Positions 7,910 through 17,413 are shown, numbered from the stretch's first letter. The stretch is 64,000 bases of DNA from JAOTYV01 sp041557595 (GCA_041557595.1 JBFFGE010000002.1:18745-82744), one strand, 5' to 3'. Notes: generated by a model from the letters alone, not told the origin. Numbers and translations are program-made.

Positions 7910-10210
7910 CTACATCCCCTCGCCGCCCTCGCCGGCATCCTCGCCCGCACCGCGCCGTTCGCCTTCGGCACGCCGCGACGGTTGTTGCGCGGGCGCTGGC
8001 GGTGGCGGCCGATTGGGCGCCTGGTCGTCCTCCTGCATCCGGATGCGCGCGGGCGGCGCATCGCCATGGCTGTCGACGCCGAAATAGAGCGTCCGATGGG
8101 GGAAGGGAATTTCGATCCCTTCCTGATCGAAGCGGTTCTTGATGAGCCGGAGGTAGGCCCGCTGAACGCCGAACTGCTTGCCGGGCTGCACCCGGATCCG
8201 GGCGCGGATGACGACCGCCGAATCGCCCAGGCTTTGGACGCCCTGGATTTCTATGTCGGCAACGATAGTGGACGCATATTCCGGATCGGCGCGCATTTCC
8301 GTACCCACCTCGCGCATCACGTCCATGCAGCGGTCGATACTTTCGCTGTAGCCGACGCCGATATCGAACCGGGCGAAGGAGAAGTCCTTGCTTTTGTTGG
8401 TGGTGGTGGTGACCGAACTGAACGGGATCCGGTGCACCTGACCCAGACCGTCGCGCAGCTGGATCGACCGGATCGACATCGCCTCGACTTTGCCGATATG
8501 CCCGGATAGCTCGACGAAATCGCCGACCGCAACCGAATCCTCAAGCAGAATGAAGAACCCGGTGATGAAGTCCTTGACGATGGTCTGCGCGCCGAAGCCA
8601 ATCGCCAGGCCGAGTATTCCGGCACCGGCAATCAGCGGCCCGATCTCGATCCCGAGTTCGGACAGCACCATCAGCGCGACCATGAGCGCCAGCACGATCA
8701 GTACCAGGTTACGCAGCAAGGGCAGCAGCGTCTGGGCGCGCTGGCTGCGGCTGACTGTGTTGCCGTCCCGATCGGTCGCGGTGAGGTAGCGCTCGATACC
8801 GGCGCTGATCAGTTCCCAGATCACCAGTGCGAAGAAGATGATGGCGGCGATGGTAATGATGCGGCTCAGAATAAGGCTGCCGACCGGTCCGGAGAACCAG
8901 GTGAAGACATCGAGTCCCCAGACATCGAGCAAGGCCAGGGCCGCCGCGACATAAATCATGACCTTGATCGCTGTCTGCAGGACGGGCAGGTAACGGTTGG
9001 TGCGGGCCTCGAGTCCCGGAAAGCGGGTTTTCTGTTCGTCGGTCAGGGAAAAGGCGCGGCGAACAAGCGATCGTTCAAGCATTACCAACCCGCGGGCAAC
9101 GCCCAGGATCACCAGGCTCAACAAGGTCGCACGCAGGACGAACTCGAATCCACCGGGAATCTCCAGCGCCCAGACACCGTAGATCGCCGCAATGAATACG
9201 ATGCCGACGAAATGCCAGATTTCAGCAATCCGCCGACGGATTACGGCCAGCGATCGACCGTCCTCTCCACGGATCGCCGATGCCACCTCCTGCCGGTTTT
9301 GCAACAGCAGCATGACCAACAGGAGGGTGATGACCAGACCCAGCAACTTCATCAGCGCGTTCTGTGCGGCGGCCGGCAATCCCAGCGGCAAGGCGGCCTG
9401 AATGATGAAGTAGCCGTAGATCGTCCAATTGGTCAGGCGTCGAATCCAGACGAAACTGTAATTCGCGGTTTCGTCGCCGATCGGCAGCAGCCGCATCGTG
9501 CCGATACGGGGCGCCAACAGCATGCGGGCAACGGCAGCGATTGAGCGGCACAGCACGCTCGCATTGATCAAGGCGATTGCAACTACCTGACCTTCGCGAC
9601 TTGGCGTGACGATCGCCATGGCGCCGTATGCCGCGGCGGCAAAGACGACCACCGCGACCAATTCCAGAATAGTGCGCAGGATGGCGAACACCAGATTGAG
9701 CCACCAGCCATCCGCCGATTGGGACTCCAGCGAGGCGCGCGGCCGCCGCAACAGCCGGTTTGCGATCCATTCGCCGGCCAGCCCGGCGAACAGGATGGCG
9801 GCCAGTTTGGCGAGCATGGACAGCCATTTCTTGCGGATTTCCGGGTTTGTCGCGCTGCTTTGAATCCAATCGAACAAATTCGGCAAATCGATCAGCGCCG
9901 CCGCGATATTCGCGAGTTGCTGGCCGGTATTCTCCACCTTGTCCGACAGGGTTTCGAGCAATTGCGTGCCGATCGGCTGCGTCTGTCGTGCATCGGTCTT
10001 TTTCTGCGCGTCGACGAGCGTCTGCAGGTCCTGCAGGAACGCCTTGCGTTTCGCATCGTCCTTGAGCGTATCGACCAGCTGTTCGAGATCTGCCGTGGTG
10101 GGCGCGCCGGTGTCCGGTTTTGCATCGGCCGCCGCGGCCGGTGCCGCGAGGATGCCGAAGACGAGAACAAAGAAAGCCCGCTGAAGGAATGTGCACATTG
10201 TCGAATTCAT
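7910..10210 (-). CDS. Large MscS-family mechanosensitive channel
   Basis: Inner-membrane channel of 766 aa with a signal peptide (cleavage near APAAAADAK), a periplasmic helical stretch, many membrane helices and the MscS pore and beta domain (GAGILGLAIGFGAQTIVKDF, then EDSVAVGDFVELSGHIGKVE). The length and layout resemble YbiO. Channels of this type release solutes on hypo-osmotic shock. The last 50 residues are a proline-, Gly- and Glu-rich tail that looks disordered and lies outside the conserved domain. It converges with metW, 10 bp apart. Confidence 0.88.
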   Translation of the reverse strand: MNSTMCTFLQRAFFVLVFGILAAPAAAADAKPDTGAPTTADLEQLVDTLKDDAKRKAFLQDLQTLVDAQKKTDARQTQPIGTQLLETLSDKVENTGQQLANIAAALIDLPNLFDWIQSSATNPEIRKKWLSMLAKLAAILFAGLAGEWIANRLLRRPRASLESQSADGWWLNLVFAILRTILELVAVVVFAAAAYGAMAIVTPSREGQVVAIALINASVLCRSIAAVARMLLAPRIGTMRLLPIGDETANYSFVWIRRLTNWTIYGYFIIQAALPLGLPAAAQNALMKLLGLVITLLLVMLLLQNRQEVASAIRGEDGRSLAVIRRRIAEIWHFVGIVFIAAIYGVWALEIPGGFEFVLRATLLSLVILGVARGLVMLERSLVRRAFSLTDEQKTRFPGLEARTNRYLPVLQTAIKVMIYVAAALALLDVWGLDVFTWFSGPVGSLILSRIITIAAIIFFALVIWELISAGIERYLTATDRDGNTVSRSQRAQTLLPLLRNLVLIVLALMVALMVLSELGIEIGPLIAGAGILGLAIGFGAQTIVKDFITGFFILLEDSVAVGDFVELSGHIGKVEAMSIRSIQLRDGLGQVHRIPFSSVTTTTNKSKDFSFARFDIGVGYSESIDRCMDVMREVGTEMRADPEYASTIVADIEIQGVQSLGDSAVVIRARIRVQPGKQFGVQRAYLRLIKNRFDQEGIEIPFPHRTLYFGVDSHGDAPPARIRMQEDDQAPNRPPPPAPAQQPSRRAEGERRGAGEDAGEGGEGM

Positions 10211-10257
10211 GTCGCCCTGGCCGGAAAGGGAGGGACTCTAGACTCGCCGTGGTGCGA

Positions 10258-11193
10258 TCACAATGGCGCCCAGCCAGCATCCTGATGGCCGAAATCGAAT
10301 ACGGCGGGATGCAACATCTCCGCCAGGATTTCCAGCGATTCGGCGATCCTGGGGCCCGGGCGATTGAAGAAATGATGGCCATCGGCGATGCAGACCCGGC
10401 CGTCGCGGACCGCCCGCAAATCCGGCCATTCAGGCCTGTCGGTCAATGTCGGCATCTCGGCGCGGGCGCGCGCCATGCCGAAGCCGCAGGGCAAAATGAC
10501 GATGACCTCCGGGTCCGCGGCCACCACATCGTCCCATGACAGCCAGGGCGAATGTTTTCCCGCGTCGCCGAACAGGTTTCGGCCGCCCGCCATGGCGACC
10601 AGTTCGGGCATCCAGTTGCCGCCGGCCATCAAGGGATCGATCCATTCGATACACGCGACGCGGGGCCGGGCCGGCAGCGCCGACGCTTGCGCGGCGATCG
10701 CGGCCATACGTTCTGTGAGCTCTCGGACCAGATCGTCTCCGCGCCCGGACACGCCGAGCGCCGTCGCGACATTGCCGATATCGCGCCAGATATCGTCCAG
10801 CGATTCCGGGTTCAGGCTGACGATACGGGGCGCGCCTTCGAGCCAGTCCGCAAGGGCGCCGCGCAATTCGATTTCGCTGACGGCGCAGACCTCGCACTGC
10901 GATTGCGTCACGATGAAATCCGGCCGCAGCGATTTCAGGCGCTCGCTGTCGACCCGGTAAACCGACAGGCCCTGTTCGACGACCGATTTTATGCGCCGGT
11001 CGATTTCCGCGGAATCGCCGGTCAGGGCGATCTTCGGCTGGGTGCAATGCGGCAGGCGGTCTACGCCGGCCGGGAAATCGCATTCGTGGCTGCGCGCAAC
11101 CAGGGCGTCCTGAAAGCCCAGCGCGGCAACGATCTCGGTCGCACTCGGCAGGAGGCTCGCGATTCGGACCATGATTCGCCCGCCTTTGGCCAA
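10258..11193 (-). CDS. Cobalamin-binding protein, BtuF-like
   Basis: Substrate-binding fold of the BtuF/helical-backbone family: RIASLLPSATEIVAALG near the start, SLNPESLDDIW in the middle and GFGMARARAEM towards the end. I see no signal peptide or lipobox; cytosolic-looking members like this are common and often annotated simply as cobalamin-binding protein. No BtuC/BtuD genes are nearby. A link to the B12-dependent nrdJ at the window start is possible but unproven. The internal Met at 11172 is an alternative start. Confidence 0.75.
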   Translation of the reverse strand: MAKGGRIMVRIASLLPSATEIVAALGFQDALVARSHECDFPAGVDRLPHCTQPKIALTGDSAEIDRRIKSVVEQGLSVYRVDSERLKSLRPDFIVTQSQCEVCAVSEIELRGALADWLEGAPRIVSLNPESLDDIWRDIGNVATALGVSGRGDDLVRELTERMAAIAAQASALPARPRVACIEWIDPLMAGGNWMPELVAMAGGRNLFGDAGKHSPWLSWDDVVAADPEVIVILPCGFGMARARAEMPTLTDRPEWPDLRAVRDGRVCIADGHHFFNRPGPRIAESLEILAEMLHPAVFDFGHQDAGWAPL

Positions 11194-11201
11194 ACGACCG
11201 G

Positions 11202-13337
11202 TTATGTTTCCGCAGTATGTACCGCCTGTGTCCGTCGCCGCAGCCGCAAGCCGCCCAGCAGAATCGCCACGAGTCCGACCAGGATGGGAACCAAGGCGAT
11301 ATTGGCGAAGCGGATGCCGCTCTCCAGGGATTCGATGTCTTCCCGCAACGCCAATTGAACCTTTCGCAATTGCTTGCGGGTGGTCAGAATCTCCTGCGTG
11401 ATCTCGGTGGCGGTGGTTTCGACCGCCTGGGTCACCGCCGCCTCCGACGTGCCATCCGCCTTTTTCTTGCTGAGCTCGGCGAGGCGTTTTTCCGCTTCCG
11501 TCAATTTATTCCGCAACTGTTGTTCTTCGTTCCGGAACCGGGTGTCCGCGGCGAGCCGCAACTCGGCGATCTTGGTGAAGGGCCGCCGCGCGGTGCCGCG
11601 GCTCCGCAGGCTGATCAGGTCGTCGCCGCCGGCGAGATTTTCCACCGCGTTGACGACGAAGGCGGCGTTGTTCGCGAAGGGGACCTGAACCTGTTGCCCG
11701 AAGAAGTCCTGCTTGCGGACCCAGAACCGATCTTCCAGCAGATCGGCGTCGGCGACCAGAATGACATTCATCGGCCGGGTCGATTCCGCGATGTGCGGCG
11801 GCGCTTTCGATTCCTCTTTTTTCCCTTCGGCTTTTTCGTCGTCCTTGTCGCCGCCGCCACTTGCCGGCGCGGGCCCGTCCGGCGCTTGCGCCGGCGAATC
11901 GGAGGTTTTCTTGGCCGGCGCCTTGGCGCCGTCGGAGGCCGGCAACGTCCGCTCGGCCTCGTCGGCCTTAACCTCGGGTTTGGGCTCGTCCTTGGCCGGC
12001 GCTTTCTCCGATTTCGATTTGCCGTCGGGTTTCTCTTCCACTTCCAACTTTTCCTTGGGCGGACCGTCCGGGAAGAGGCTCTTCACGCGGCCGCGAAGCC
12101 GGGCGGCGACGGTGAACGATTCGCCGGATGGCTTGAACTGTTCCTGCATCTTCAGGATTTCCGGGCGTGGGCCGTTGAGCAGCTTGATGTCGATTGCCTG
12201 GCTTAGCTTGCTGGTCTTGATCAGCGGCTCGAGGGTAACCGGGCCGTCCGGTTTGCTCTTGATGATGCCGGCGCTTTGGATGTGCATCACGTTGATATCC
12301 GACGTGACCGCGTCTTTCGTCGAGAAGGCTTCCTTCTGCATCTTCATCCAGGACAGGAATCGGGCGGGAACGACCTGCTGTTCGCTGCCCGCGTTCACCA
12401 ATTGGGCGAATTGCATGTCGCCGGCGATCTTGTCGTTGGCGATCTCGACACCCCAATGGTCGAGCAATTTCTTCATATCCGATGTGATCCGCTCGGGCAT
12501 CGGGCCGCGTTGCCGGCCTGCGGCGGTCTCGTTGAACGGGTCGATGAAGATCAGTGCCTTGCCGCCGTTCAGCAGGTACTGGTCGAGGTGATAGTATTCC
12601 TGGTCGTCCAGTTCGCCCGGATGAACGATCATCAGGACGTCCGGCTTGATGTCCCAGATATCCTCGAACGAGAAAATTTGTTTGACGTCGAACGCGCCGC
12701 GCAACTGTTCGACCAGGGCCGACGGCGTCATCGGAAGGCCGCGCATCTGCAGCCGGAAATCGCCGAAGATCGGACGTGAACTTTGTACCGCGAGGACGGT
12801 CTTGCGATCTGCTCCCAGCTTGTTGATGGTGCTGGCAAGATCGTATTCCAAAAAGCGTTCGCGTTCGATTTGCAGGAAGGCAATCGCGTCGTTCTTGTCA
12901 CCGCTCGCCGCCGTCAGGCCGAAATAGGCTTTCGCGCCGGTCTGGTCGAGAGGAATTCCCTGAAGGCCAAGCTCTACCGCCTTGTCTTCCTCTTCCGAAA
13001 ACGGTTTGGGATCCTTGAAGGAAACCGTCAAAGAGCCGCCGCTGGTCGACGCGAACACCCGCAGCATGTCCTTCACGCGGGTTGCGTAGTTGCCGTATAT
13101 CGGCGAGGCGGTGCCGAGGCTGGCCGAATAATACAAGGTCAGCGTAATCGGCTTGTTCAGGTTTTTGAGAATGTTCTCCGTCCCGGGAGACAAGGTGTAC
13201 ACACGATCTTCCGTAAGATCGGCGCGCATCCCGGCGACATTGCCAACGGCCAGGTTGACGAGAAAGAACGCGATGACGGCGGCCAACGCCAAGATCAGCC
13301 AGCCTCCGGTTTTCTCGAGAATTCGGCGGATCATCAT
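11202..13337 (-). CDS. GldG-like ABC-transporter auxiliary protein
   Basis: A 711-aa protein with an N-terminal membrane helix (residues about 13-33) and a C-terminal one (about 682-703) around an exported domain of the GldG / ABC_transp_aux type (DLTEDRVYTLSPGTENIL, DVLMIVHPGELDDQEYY, GGKALIFIDPF). Residues about 420-520 are a Lys/Glu/Ala/Pro-rich insert with low complexity, followed by the conserved MNVILVADADLLEDRFW. The segment before the last helix is predicted coiled coil. It is the third gene of an ATPase-permease-GldG unit on the minus strand. The transported substrate is not known. Confidence 0.85.
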   Translation of the reverse strand: MMIRRILEKTGGWLILALAAVIAFFLVNLAVGNVAGMRADLTEDRVYTLSPGTENILKNLNKPITLTLYYSASLGTASPIYGNYATRVKDMLRVFASTSGGSLTVSFKDPKPFSEEEDKAVELGLQGIPLDQTGAKAYFGLTAASGDKNDAIAFLQIERERFLEYDLASTINKLGADRKTVLAVQSSRPIFGDFRLQMRGLPMTPSALVEQLRGAFDVKQIFSFEDIWDIKPDVLMIVHPGELDDQEYYHLDQYLLNGGKALIFIDPFNETAAGRQRGPMPERITSDMKKLLDHWGVEIANDKIAGDMQFAQLVNAGSEQQVVPARFLSWMKMQKEAFSTKDAVTSDINVMHIQSAGIIKSKPDGPVTLEPLIKTSKLSQAIDIKLLNGPRPEILKMQEQFKPSGESFTVAARLRGRVKSLFPDGPPKEKLEVEEKPDGKSKSEKAPAKDEPKPEVKADEAERTLPASDGAKAPAKKTSDSPAQAPDGPAPASGGGDKDDEKAEGKKEESKAPPHIAESTRPMNVILVADADLLEDRFWVRKQDFFGQQVQVPFANNAAFVVNAVENLAGGDDLISLRSRGTARRPFTKIAELRLAADTRFRNEEQQLRNKLTEAEKRLAELSKKKADGTSEAAVTQAVETTATEITQEILTTRKQLRKVQLALREDIESLESGIRFANIALVPILVGLVAILLGGLRLRRRTQAVHTAET

Positions 13338-13346
13338 ATGAAGTCC

Positions 13347-14081
13347 TCAAGATGCCTTTAGTCTGTCGATGGCGATTAGGTTGAGGCACAGGAACAGCAC
13401 GATCATCGATCCGAAATAAACGATGTCGCGCAGATCCACCACGCCCTTGGAAATGTCGTTGAAATGAATCATGACGCTCAAGCGGCGCATCAATTCGATC
13501 AGTTCGATGCCGGCCCAGTTTTCCATGAAGCCGATCACGATATTCGATCCCAACGCCACGAAAAAGAAACACAGGGTCGCCGACAGAACGAAGGCGATTA
13601 CCTGGTTTTTCGTGAGCGCCGAAACGAAGGACCCGATGGCGAGGAACCCGCCCGCCATCAACAGGCTGCCGATATAGCCGGCGAATATCGCGCCGTTGTC
13701 CGGGTTGCCGAGGTAGTTGACGGTAATCCAGATCGGGAAGGTGAGGGCCAGCGCGATCCCGGTGAAACACCAGGCGGCGAGATATTTGCCCAGCACGGCG
13801 TCGAGTTGCGAAATCGGCAGCGTCATCGACAGCTCGATGGTGCCCGTGCGCCGCTCCTCCGCCCATAACCGCATGGACAGGGCGGGAATGAGAAACAGGT
13901 AGAGCCAGGGGTGGAATGTAAAGAAGGCGGTGAGGTCCGCTTGATCCCGGCCGAAGAAGTTGCCGACATAGAATGTCAGGACGCCGTTCAGGGCGAGAAA
14001 GATGACGATGAAGACGTAGGCCACCGGTGTGGCGAAATAGCTCGCCATTTCGCGGCGGAAGATGGTGATGATATTGCGCAT
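13347..14081 (-). CDS. ABC-2 type transporter permease
   Basis: Six hydrophobic segments in 244 aa and the N-terminal FRREMASYFATPVAYVF pattern identify a GldF-like ABC-2 permease. LWAEERRTGTIELSMTLPIS is the conserved cytosolic loop between helices 2 and 3. It lies 9 bp upstream of the GldG-like gene and 8 bp after the ATPase, so the three form one operon and presumably one membrane complex. Confidence 0.9.
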   Translation of the reverse strand: MRNIITIFRREMASYFATPVAYVFIVIFLALNGVLTFYVGNFFGRDQADLTAFFTFHPWLYLFLIPALSMRLWAEERRTGTIELSMTLPISQLDAVLGKYLAAWCFTGIALALTFPIWITVNYLGNPDNGAIFAGYIGSLLMAGGFLAIGSFVSALTKNQVIAFVLSATLCFFFVALGSNIVIGFMENWAGIELIELMRRLSVMIHFNDISKGVVDLRDIVYFGSMIVLFLCLNLIAIDRLKAS

Positions 14082-14089
14082 GGGTCCGG

Positions 14090-15004
14090 TCAGGCTGTTG
14101 TAATTTGACGGAAGACTTCGTCCAATCGGCCATGTTCGACCGATATCTCGTCGATTTGCACCGCGTGGTCGCGCAGGGCGCCGGTGACCTCGTCCAAGAT
14201 CATCCGGCCGTCCTTCGATTCCAGGAAAAGGCGATTGCCGTTTTCCTGGGTCACCGATGCGACGCCGCCGAGCCGCTCCACGACGGGGCGGACGTCGTCC
14301 GGATTCTTGGTGGAAAGCAAGACGCCATTATGGCGCGGCGAACGGGCGACCAGATTGGCCGGCGTATCGTCGGCGACGATACGTCCATGGGCGATAATGA
14401 CGGCGCGGCTGCACACGGCCTCGACCTCTTCCAGGATATGGGTCGAGATGATGATGGCTTTCTCGCCGGCCATGCCCTGGATCAGCATCCGTACTTCGTG
14501 TTTCTGATTGGGATCGAGACCATCCGTCGGTTCGTCGAGGATCAGTACCTCCGGATCGTGCAGCAGGGCCTGCGCCAGCCCGAGGCGGCGTTTGAAACCC
14601 TTACTGAGCGTGTCGATCGGCTGATCCAGCACGCCCGACAGCTGCGTTCGATCCACGGCGGCGGCCGTCCGGTTCTGCGCCTCCGTGCCGTTGAAGCCCC
14701 GAATTCTGGCGATAAAGGCCAGAAATCCCCTGGGCGTCATGTCGGGCCACATCGGCGCTCCTTCCGGCAGGTAGCCGACCCGTTTCTTGACGTCGAGCGG
14801 GTGCGTGCGGACATCGAATCCCGCGACCCGGGCGGTGCCGCCGCTCGGCGGGAGAAAGCCGGTGATCATTTTCATCGTGGTGGATTTTCCGGCGCCGTTC
14901 GGCCCCAAAAATCCGAGGACTTCGCCTTTGCCGACGGTGAGGCTGATATCGTCTACGGCGGTGATCGGGCCGAACGTCTTTTTCAGATGGTCGATCTCAA
15001 TCAT
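14090..15004 (-). CDS. ABC transporter ATP-binding protein
   Basis: Complete ABC ATPase of 304 aa: Walker A GPNGAGKST, signature LSKGFKRRLGLAQAL, Walker B VLILDEPTDGLDP and the switch histidine in ISTHILEEVEA. The C-terminal 80 residues after the ATPase core are the accessory domain usual for GldA/DrrA-type subunits. First gene of the three-gene ABC operon. Confidence 0.93.
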   Translation of the reverse strand: MIEIDHLKKTFGPITAVDDISLTVGKGEVLGFLGPNGAGKSTTMKMITGFLPPSGGTARVAGFDVRTHPLDVKKRVGYLPEGAPMWPDMTPRGFLAFIARIRGFNGTEAQNRTAAAVDRTQLSGVLDQPIDTLSKGFKRRLGLAQALLHDPEVLILDEPTDGLDPNQKHEVRMLIQGMAGEKAIIISTHILEEVEAVCSRAVIIAHGRIVADDTPANLVARSPRHNGVLLSTKNPDDVRPVVERLGGVASVTQENGNRLFLESKDGRMILDEVTGALRDHAVQIDEISVEHGRLDEVFRQITTA

Positions 15005-15480
15005 GCGTCATGAATCCTGCTTCGATTGTCTGCGCGGCATTGCGGCCGCAAATCTCCGATACGCATCATTCCCGATTTAGGAAAGTGCCGGGATGGCGCA
15101 AGGGGGCATAGCGGATTTTCGACGAACCGCAAACCCCTGTCGGCGCCGTTTCCCCGCTTCGCCCGGCCAAGCGCCCCGGCAATCTGCCCTGGTCGCGGCA
15201 ATATCGGCGTCGTTCTCGATCGTCAGCGCGCGCCCCACATCGTTGCGCAGCGGCAACGCTGCGCCGTCGATTGCGGTGACGTCGAATTGATGCGCTGACA
15301 TCGCGGTGGCTCTCTCGTAGTGATGCGGGGAACGGTCTTCGGCGGCGGAACCGGGTGGGTGCGACGAACCGGGAACGCCGGCGGATGCGGCGTTGAATCG
15401 GCGCGGGGCGGACGATAGCATGCGGCCGAGCATCTGGCGCGGTATGTCGCTGCGCGGGACGGATACAGGAGGAAGGCCGC
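15005..15480. other. Gap of 476 bp with a decayed coding remnant
   Basis: No complete gene is visible between the ABC ATPase start and the dehydrogenase at 15481. The one recognisable item is the possible glutathione peroxidase start on the minus strand (15215-15301). The rest has the G+C and codon texture of former coding sequence but is interrupted in all frames. The ribosome binding site of the next gene is at 15468-15474. Confidence 0.5.
15215..15301 (-). pseudogene. Possible N-terminal fragment of a glutathione peroxidase
   Basis: The minus strand encodes MSAHQFDVTAIDGAALPL followed by a short stretch ending near NDADI, which by eye resembles the first 30 residues of glutathione peroxidases (FDFTAIDG.PLPL..YRGK.LLVVNTAS). 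A GAGAGAG stretch precedes the ATG at ribosome-binding distance. The catalytic CGFTPQY region is absent in every frame, so nothing functional remains. The match is short and could be chance. Confidence 0.3.
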
Positions 15481-16578
15481 ATGGCGGTATCGAGGGTCGG
15501 AATCGTGGGTGCAGGCACGATGGGGTCCGGCATTGCGACCAATATCGCGCAGCATGGATTTCCGGTGCGTCTGGTCGACACCGGCCAGGAGATGATCGAC
15601 GGGGCGATCGCGAAGGCACGGGCGTTTTTCGCCAAGCAGAAGGAGCGCGGCCGGATGACCGCCGACGAGGTGGCGGTTGCCGCCGATGCCTTGTCGGGCG
15701 GCACGGAGCTGGCGGCGCTCGCCGATTGCGATCTTGTGATCGAGGCGGTGTTCGAACGGATCGACATCAAGGCGGAGCTCTACGAAAAGCTCAACGGCAT
15801 ACTGCCCGGCGAATCGATTCTTGCCACCAACACGAGTTGTCTCCGGGTCGGCGCGCTGAGCGAACCGGTCGATCGGCCGGAACGCTTTCTCGGCATGCAC
15901 TATTTCAACCCGCCGGCGATCAATCCGATCGTCGAGGTGGTGCGCGGCGAGGCGACGGCGCCCGCCACGGTCGAGGCGGCGTTGGCGTTTTGCGCCGCCA
16001 CGGGCAAAAAATCGGTCAGCTGCCGCGACAGCAGCGGGTTCGCGCTGAACCGGTTTTTCTGTCCGTATGTAAACGAGGCCGTCCGGATCTTCGATGACGG
16101 GATGGGGACGCCGTTCGAGATCGATCGGGTGGCCAGCGATGTATTCGGCGCGGCGGCCGGTCCGTTTGTCGTCATCAACTTGGTGGGATCGCAGGTGTTG
16201 CTGCATTCGCAGGATAATTTGCGCCAGCTTGGCGACTTCTATACGCCGGCGCCGTCGGTCGAGCGGGTCGGCCGGGAGCAGGGGCGCTGGGAAATCGGCG
16301 ATCCGTCACCGCCGGACGAGGTCCGGGATGCGGCGATCGCGGAACGGCTGATGGGCGCCACCTTCTTGCCCGTCCTGCAGGAACTGGACGAGGATGTGGC
16401 GTCGCCGGGCGATATCGACATGGGGGCGAAACTTGCGTTGAAATTCGGGAAGCCGCCCTGCGCGGTGATGGATACGCTCGGCGCCGGGGAAGTGGCGCGG
16501 TTGATCGAGGCGCCGTGCCGGCGCTATGGCGTGACGCCGCCGAAGAGTTTGAAACGGGTCGGCCGGTTGGCGGCGTAG
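15481..16578 (+). CDS. 3-hydroxyacyl-CoA dehydrogenase family protein
   Basis: NAD-dependent oxidation of a 3-hydroxyacyl-CoA, 365 aa. The Rossmann motif GAGTMGSG is at residues 10-17, the catalytic histidine is His140 in GMHYFNPP, and CRDSSGFALNRF begins the C-terminal dimer domain. A strong AGGAGG stands 7 bases before the ATG. No thiolase or enoyl-CoA hydratase is adjacent, so the pathway (fatty acid, hydroxybutyrate or other) is open. The TAG stop touches the hairpin at 16578. Confidence 0.9.
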   Translation: MAVSRVGIVGAGTMGSGIATNIAQHGFPVRLVDTGQEMIDGAIAKARAFFAKQKERGRMTADEVAVAADALSGGTELAALADCDLVIEAVFERIDIKAELYEKLNGILPGESILATNTSCLRVGALSEPVDRPERFLGMHYFNPPAINPIVEVVRGEATAPATVEAALAFCAATGKKSVSCRDSSGFALNRFFCPYVNEAVRIFDDGMGTPFEIDRVASDVFGAAAGPFVVINLVGSQVLLHSQDNLRQLGDFYTPAPSVERVGREQGRWEIGDPSPPDEVRDAAIAERLMGATFLPVLQELDEDVASPGDIDMGAKLALKFGKPPCAVMDTLGAGEVARLIEAPCRRYGVTPPKSLKRVGRLAA

Positions 16579-16619
16579 AGCAGCTTATGTGCTCCCATTT
16601 GGGCGCACATAAGCTGCTC
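16578..16619. terminator. Long perfect hairpin after the dehydrogenase gene
   Basis: Arms GAGCAGCTTATGTGC (16578-16592) and its exact complement (16605-16619) form a 15-bp stem; the 12-nt loop contains a further CCC/GGG pairing. It begins on the last base of the stop codon and is followed by the 66-bp repeat copy, so it may be a terminator or a module of that repeat. The partial copy at the window end shares the GCTGCTC edge. Confidence 0.6.
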
Positions 16620-16685
16620 TATCTTTATAGAATCGATCAATTTTTTTGCCTTTAATCGATTCCAATTAATTGCAGGTTGATCTAG
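16620..16685 (+). repeat. Dispersed palindromic repeat, family 1, copy 1
   Basis: 66 bp from TATCTTTATAGAATCGATCA to GGTTGATCTAG, also present at 45279-45343 and, inverted, at 63924-63989. The right part folds into an imperfect hairpin with GATCAA/GTTGATC at its base. This copy lies between the dehydrogenase and the thermonuclease-like gene and has drifted most. Confidence 0.85.
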
Positions 16686-16771
16686 CGGTAGTGATATGCT
16701 GGCGAAGGCCGGGTGGATGAAAGTCCGTCTTGAGTCTCGCGCAGTGTCGGAAATCTGGTGGAGAGAATGCC

Positions 16772-17413
16772 GTGAGGAAGTGGTGCTTCCGTCGCCGAAA
16801 GACGGACTCGATTGGGCGAATACCGCAGGGCCTCCGCCGGCCGGTGGGGCTGTCGGCGCTGGTCTGTCTTGGCGTGCTCGCTGTGTTTGCTGCGGGGCCG
16901 ATGGTCCAGGCGGCGGACGAAATCCGGGGCAATGCCAAGGTTACGTCCGGCAACGAACTCGTTGTCGGCAAACGGACGGTCCGTCTCTTCGGTATTGAGG
17001 CGCCGGCACTCGAAGCGAATTGCGAGAACAAGCAGGCGGAATTTCGTTGCGGTGTCGTCGCCTGGGCCGAATTGATCAAATTGTCAGATGGGCAATTCGT
17101 CTCGTGCGATCTCGAGCCGGCGGCGTCGCGGAAAGAAGCGGCTGCGGAAAAAACCGCCGATAGTGACAAGTCGGCGACGCCGGAAAATCCGGAACTCGTG
17201 ATCGAACTGCCGCCGAACACCGTGTTCGCCACCTGCTATCTCGGCGAAACGGATTTGAACGAGGCAATGGTGCGATCGGGTTGGGCGAAAGCCGTGCCGG
17301 GACACACCGACCGGTATGTGGTCGACGAAAACGACGCCCGCGAGTCGCAACGCGGACTCTGGGCGGCGCCCACAAAAAAATCGGGCAAGAACCGGCGAAA
17401 AAAGGGGCGATAG
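16772..17413 (+). CDS. Exported thermonuclease-like (SNase fold) protein, probably inactive
   Basis: After a basic N-terminus and a hydrophobic signal segment (LVCLGVLAVFAAGPMVQA), the protein follows the staphylococcal-nuclease pattern: RTVRLFGIEAPAL, GETDLNEAMVRSGWAKA, DARESQRGLWAAP. The usual catalytic pattern is R..GIDAPE and a second Arg in D.YGR; here it reads GIEAPA, and the second Arg region is replaced by an insert rich in Lys, Glu and Ala, so nuclease activity is doubtful. Four cysteines are kept. The GTG at 16772 is chosen for its GGAGAG six bases upstream. The lysine/arginine-rich tail is typical of nucleic-acid or surface binding. Confidence 0.75.
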   Translation: MRKWCFRRRKTDSIGRIPQGLRRPVGLSALVCLGVLAVFAAGPMVQAADEIRGNAKVTSGNELVVGKRTVRLFGIEAPALEANCENKQAEFRCGVVAWAELIKLSDGQFVSCDLEPAASRKEAAAEKTADSDKSATPENPELVIELPPNTVFATCYLGETDLNEAMVRSGWAKAVPGHTDRYVVDENDARESQRGLWAAPTKKSGKNRRKKGR

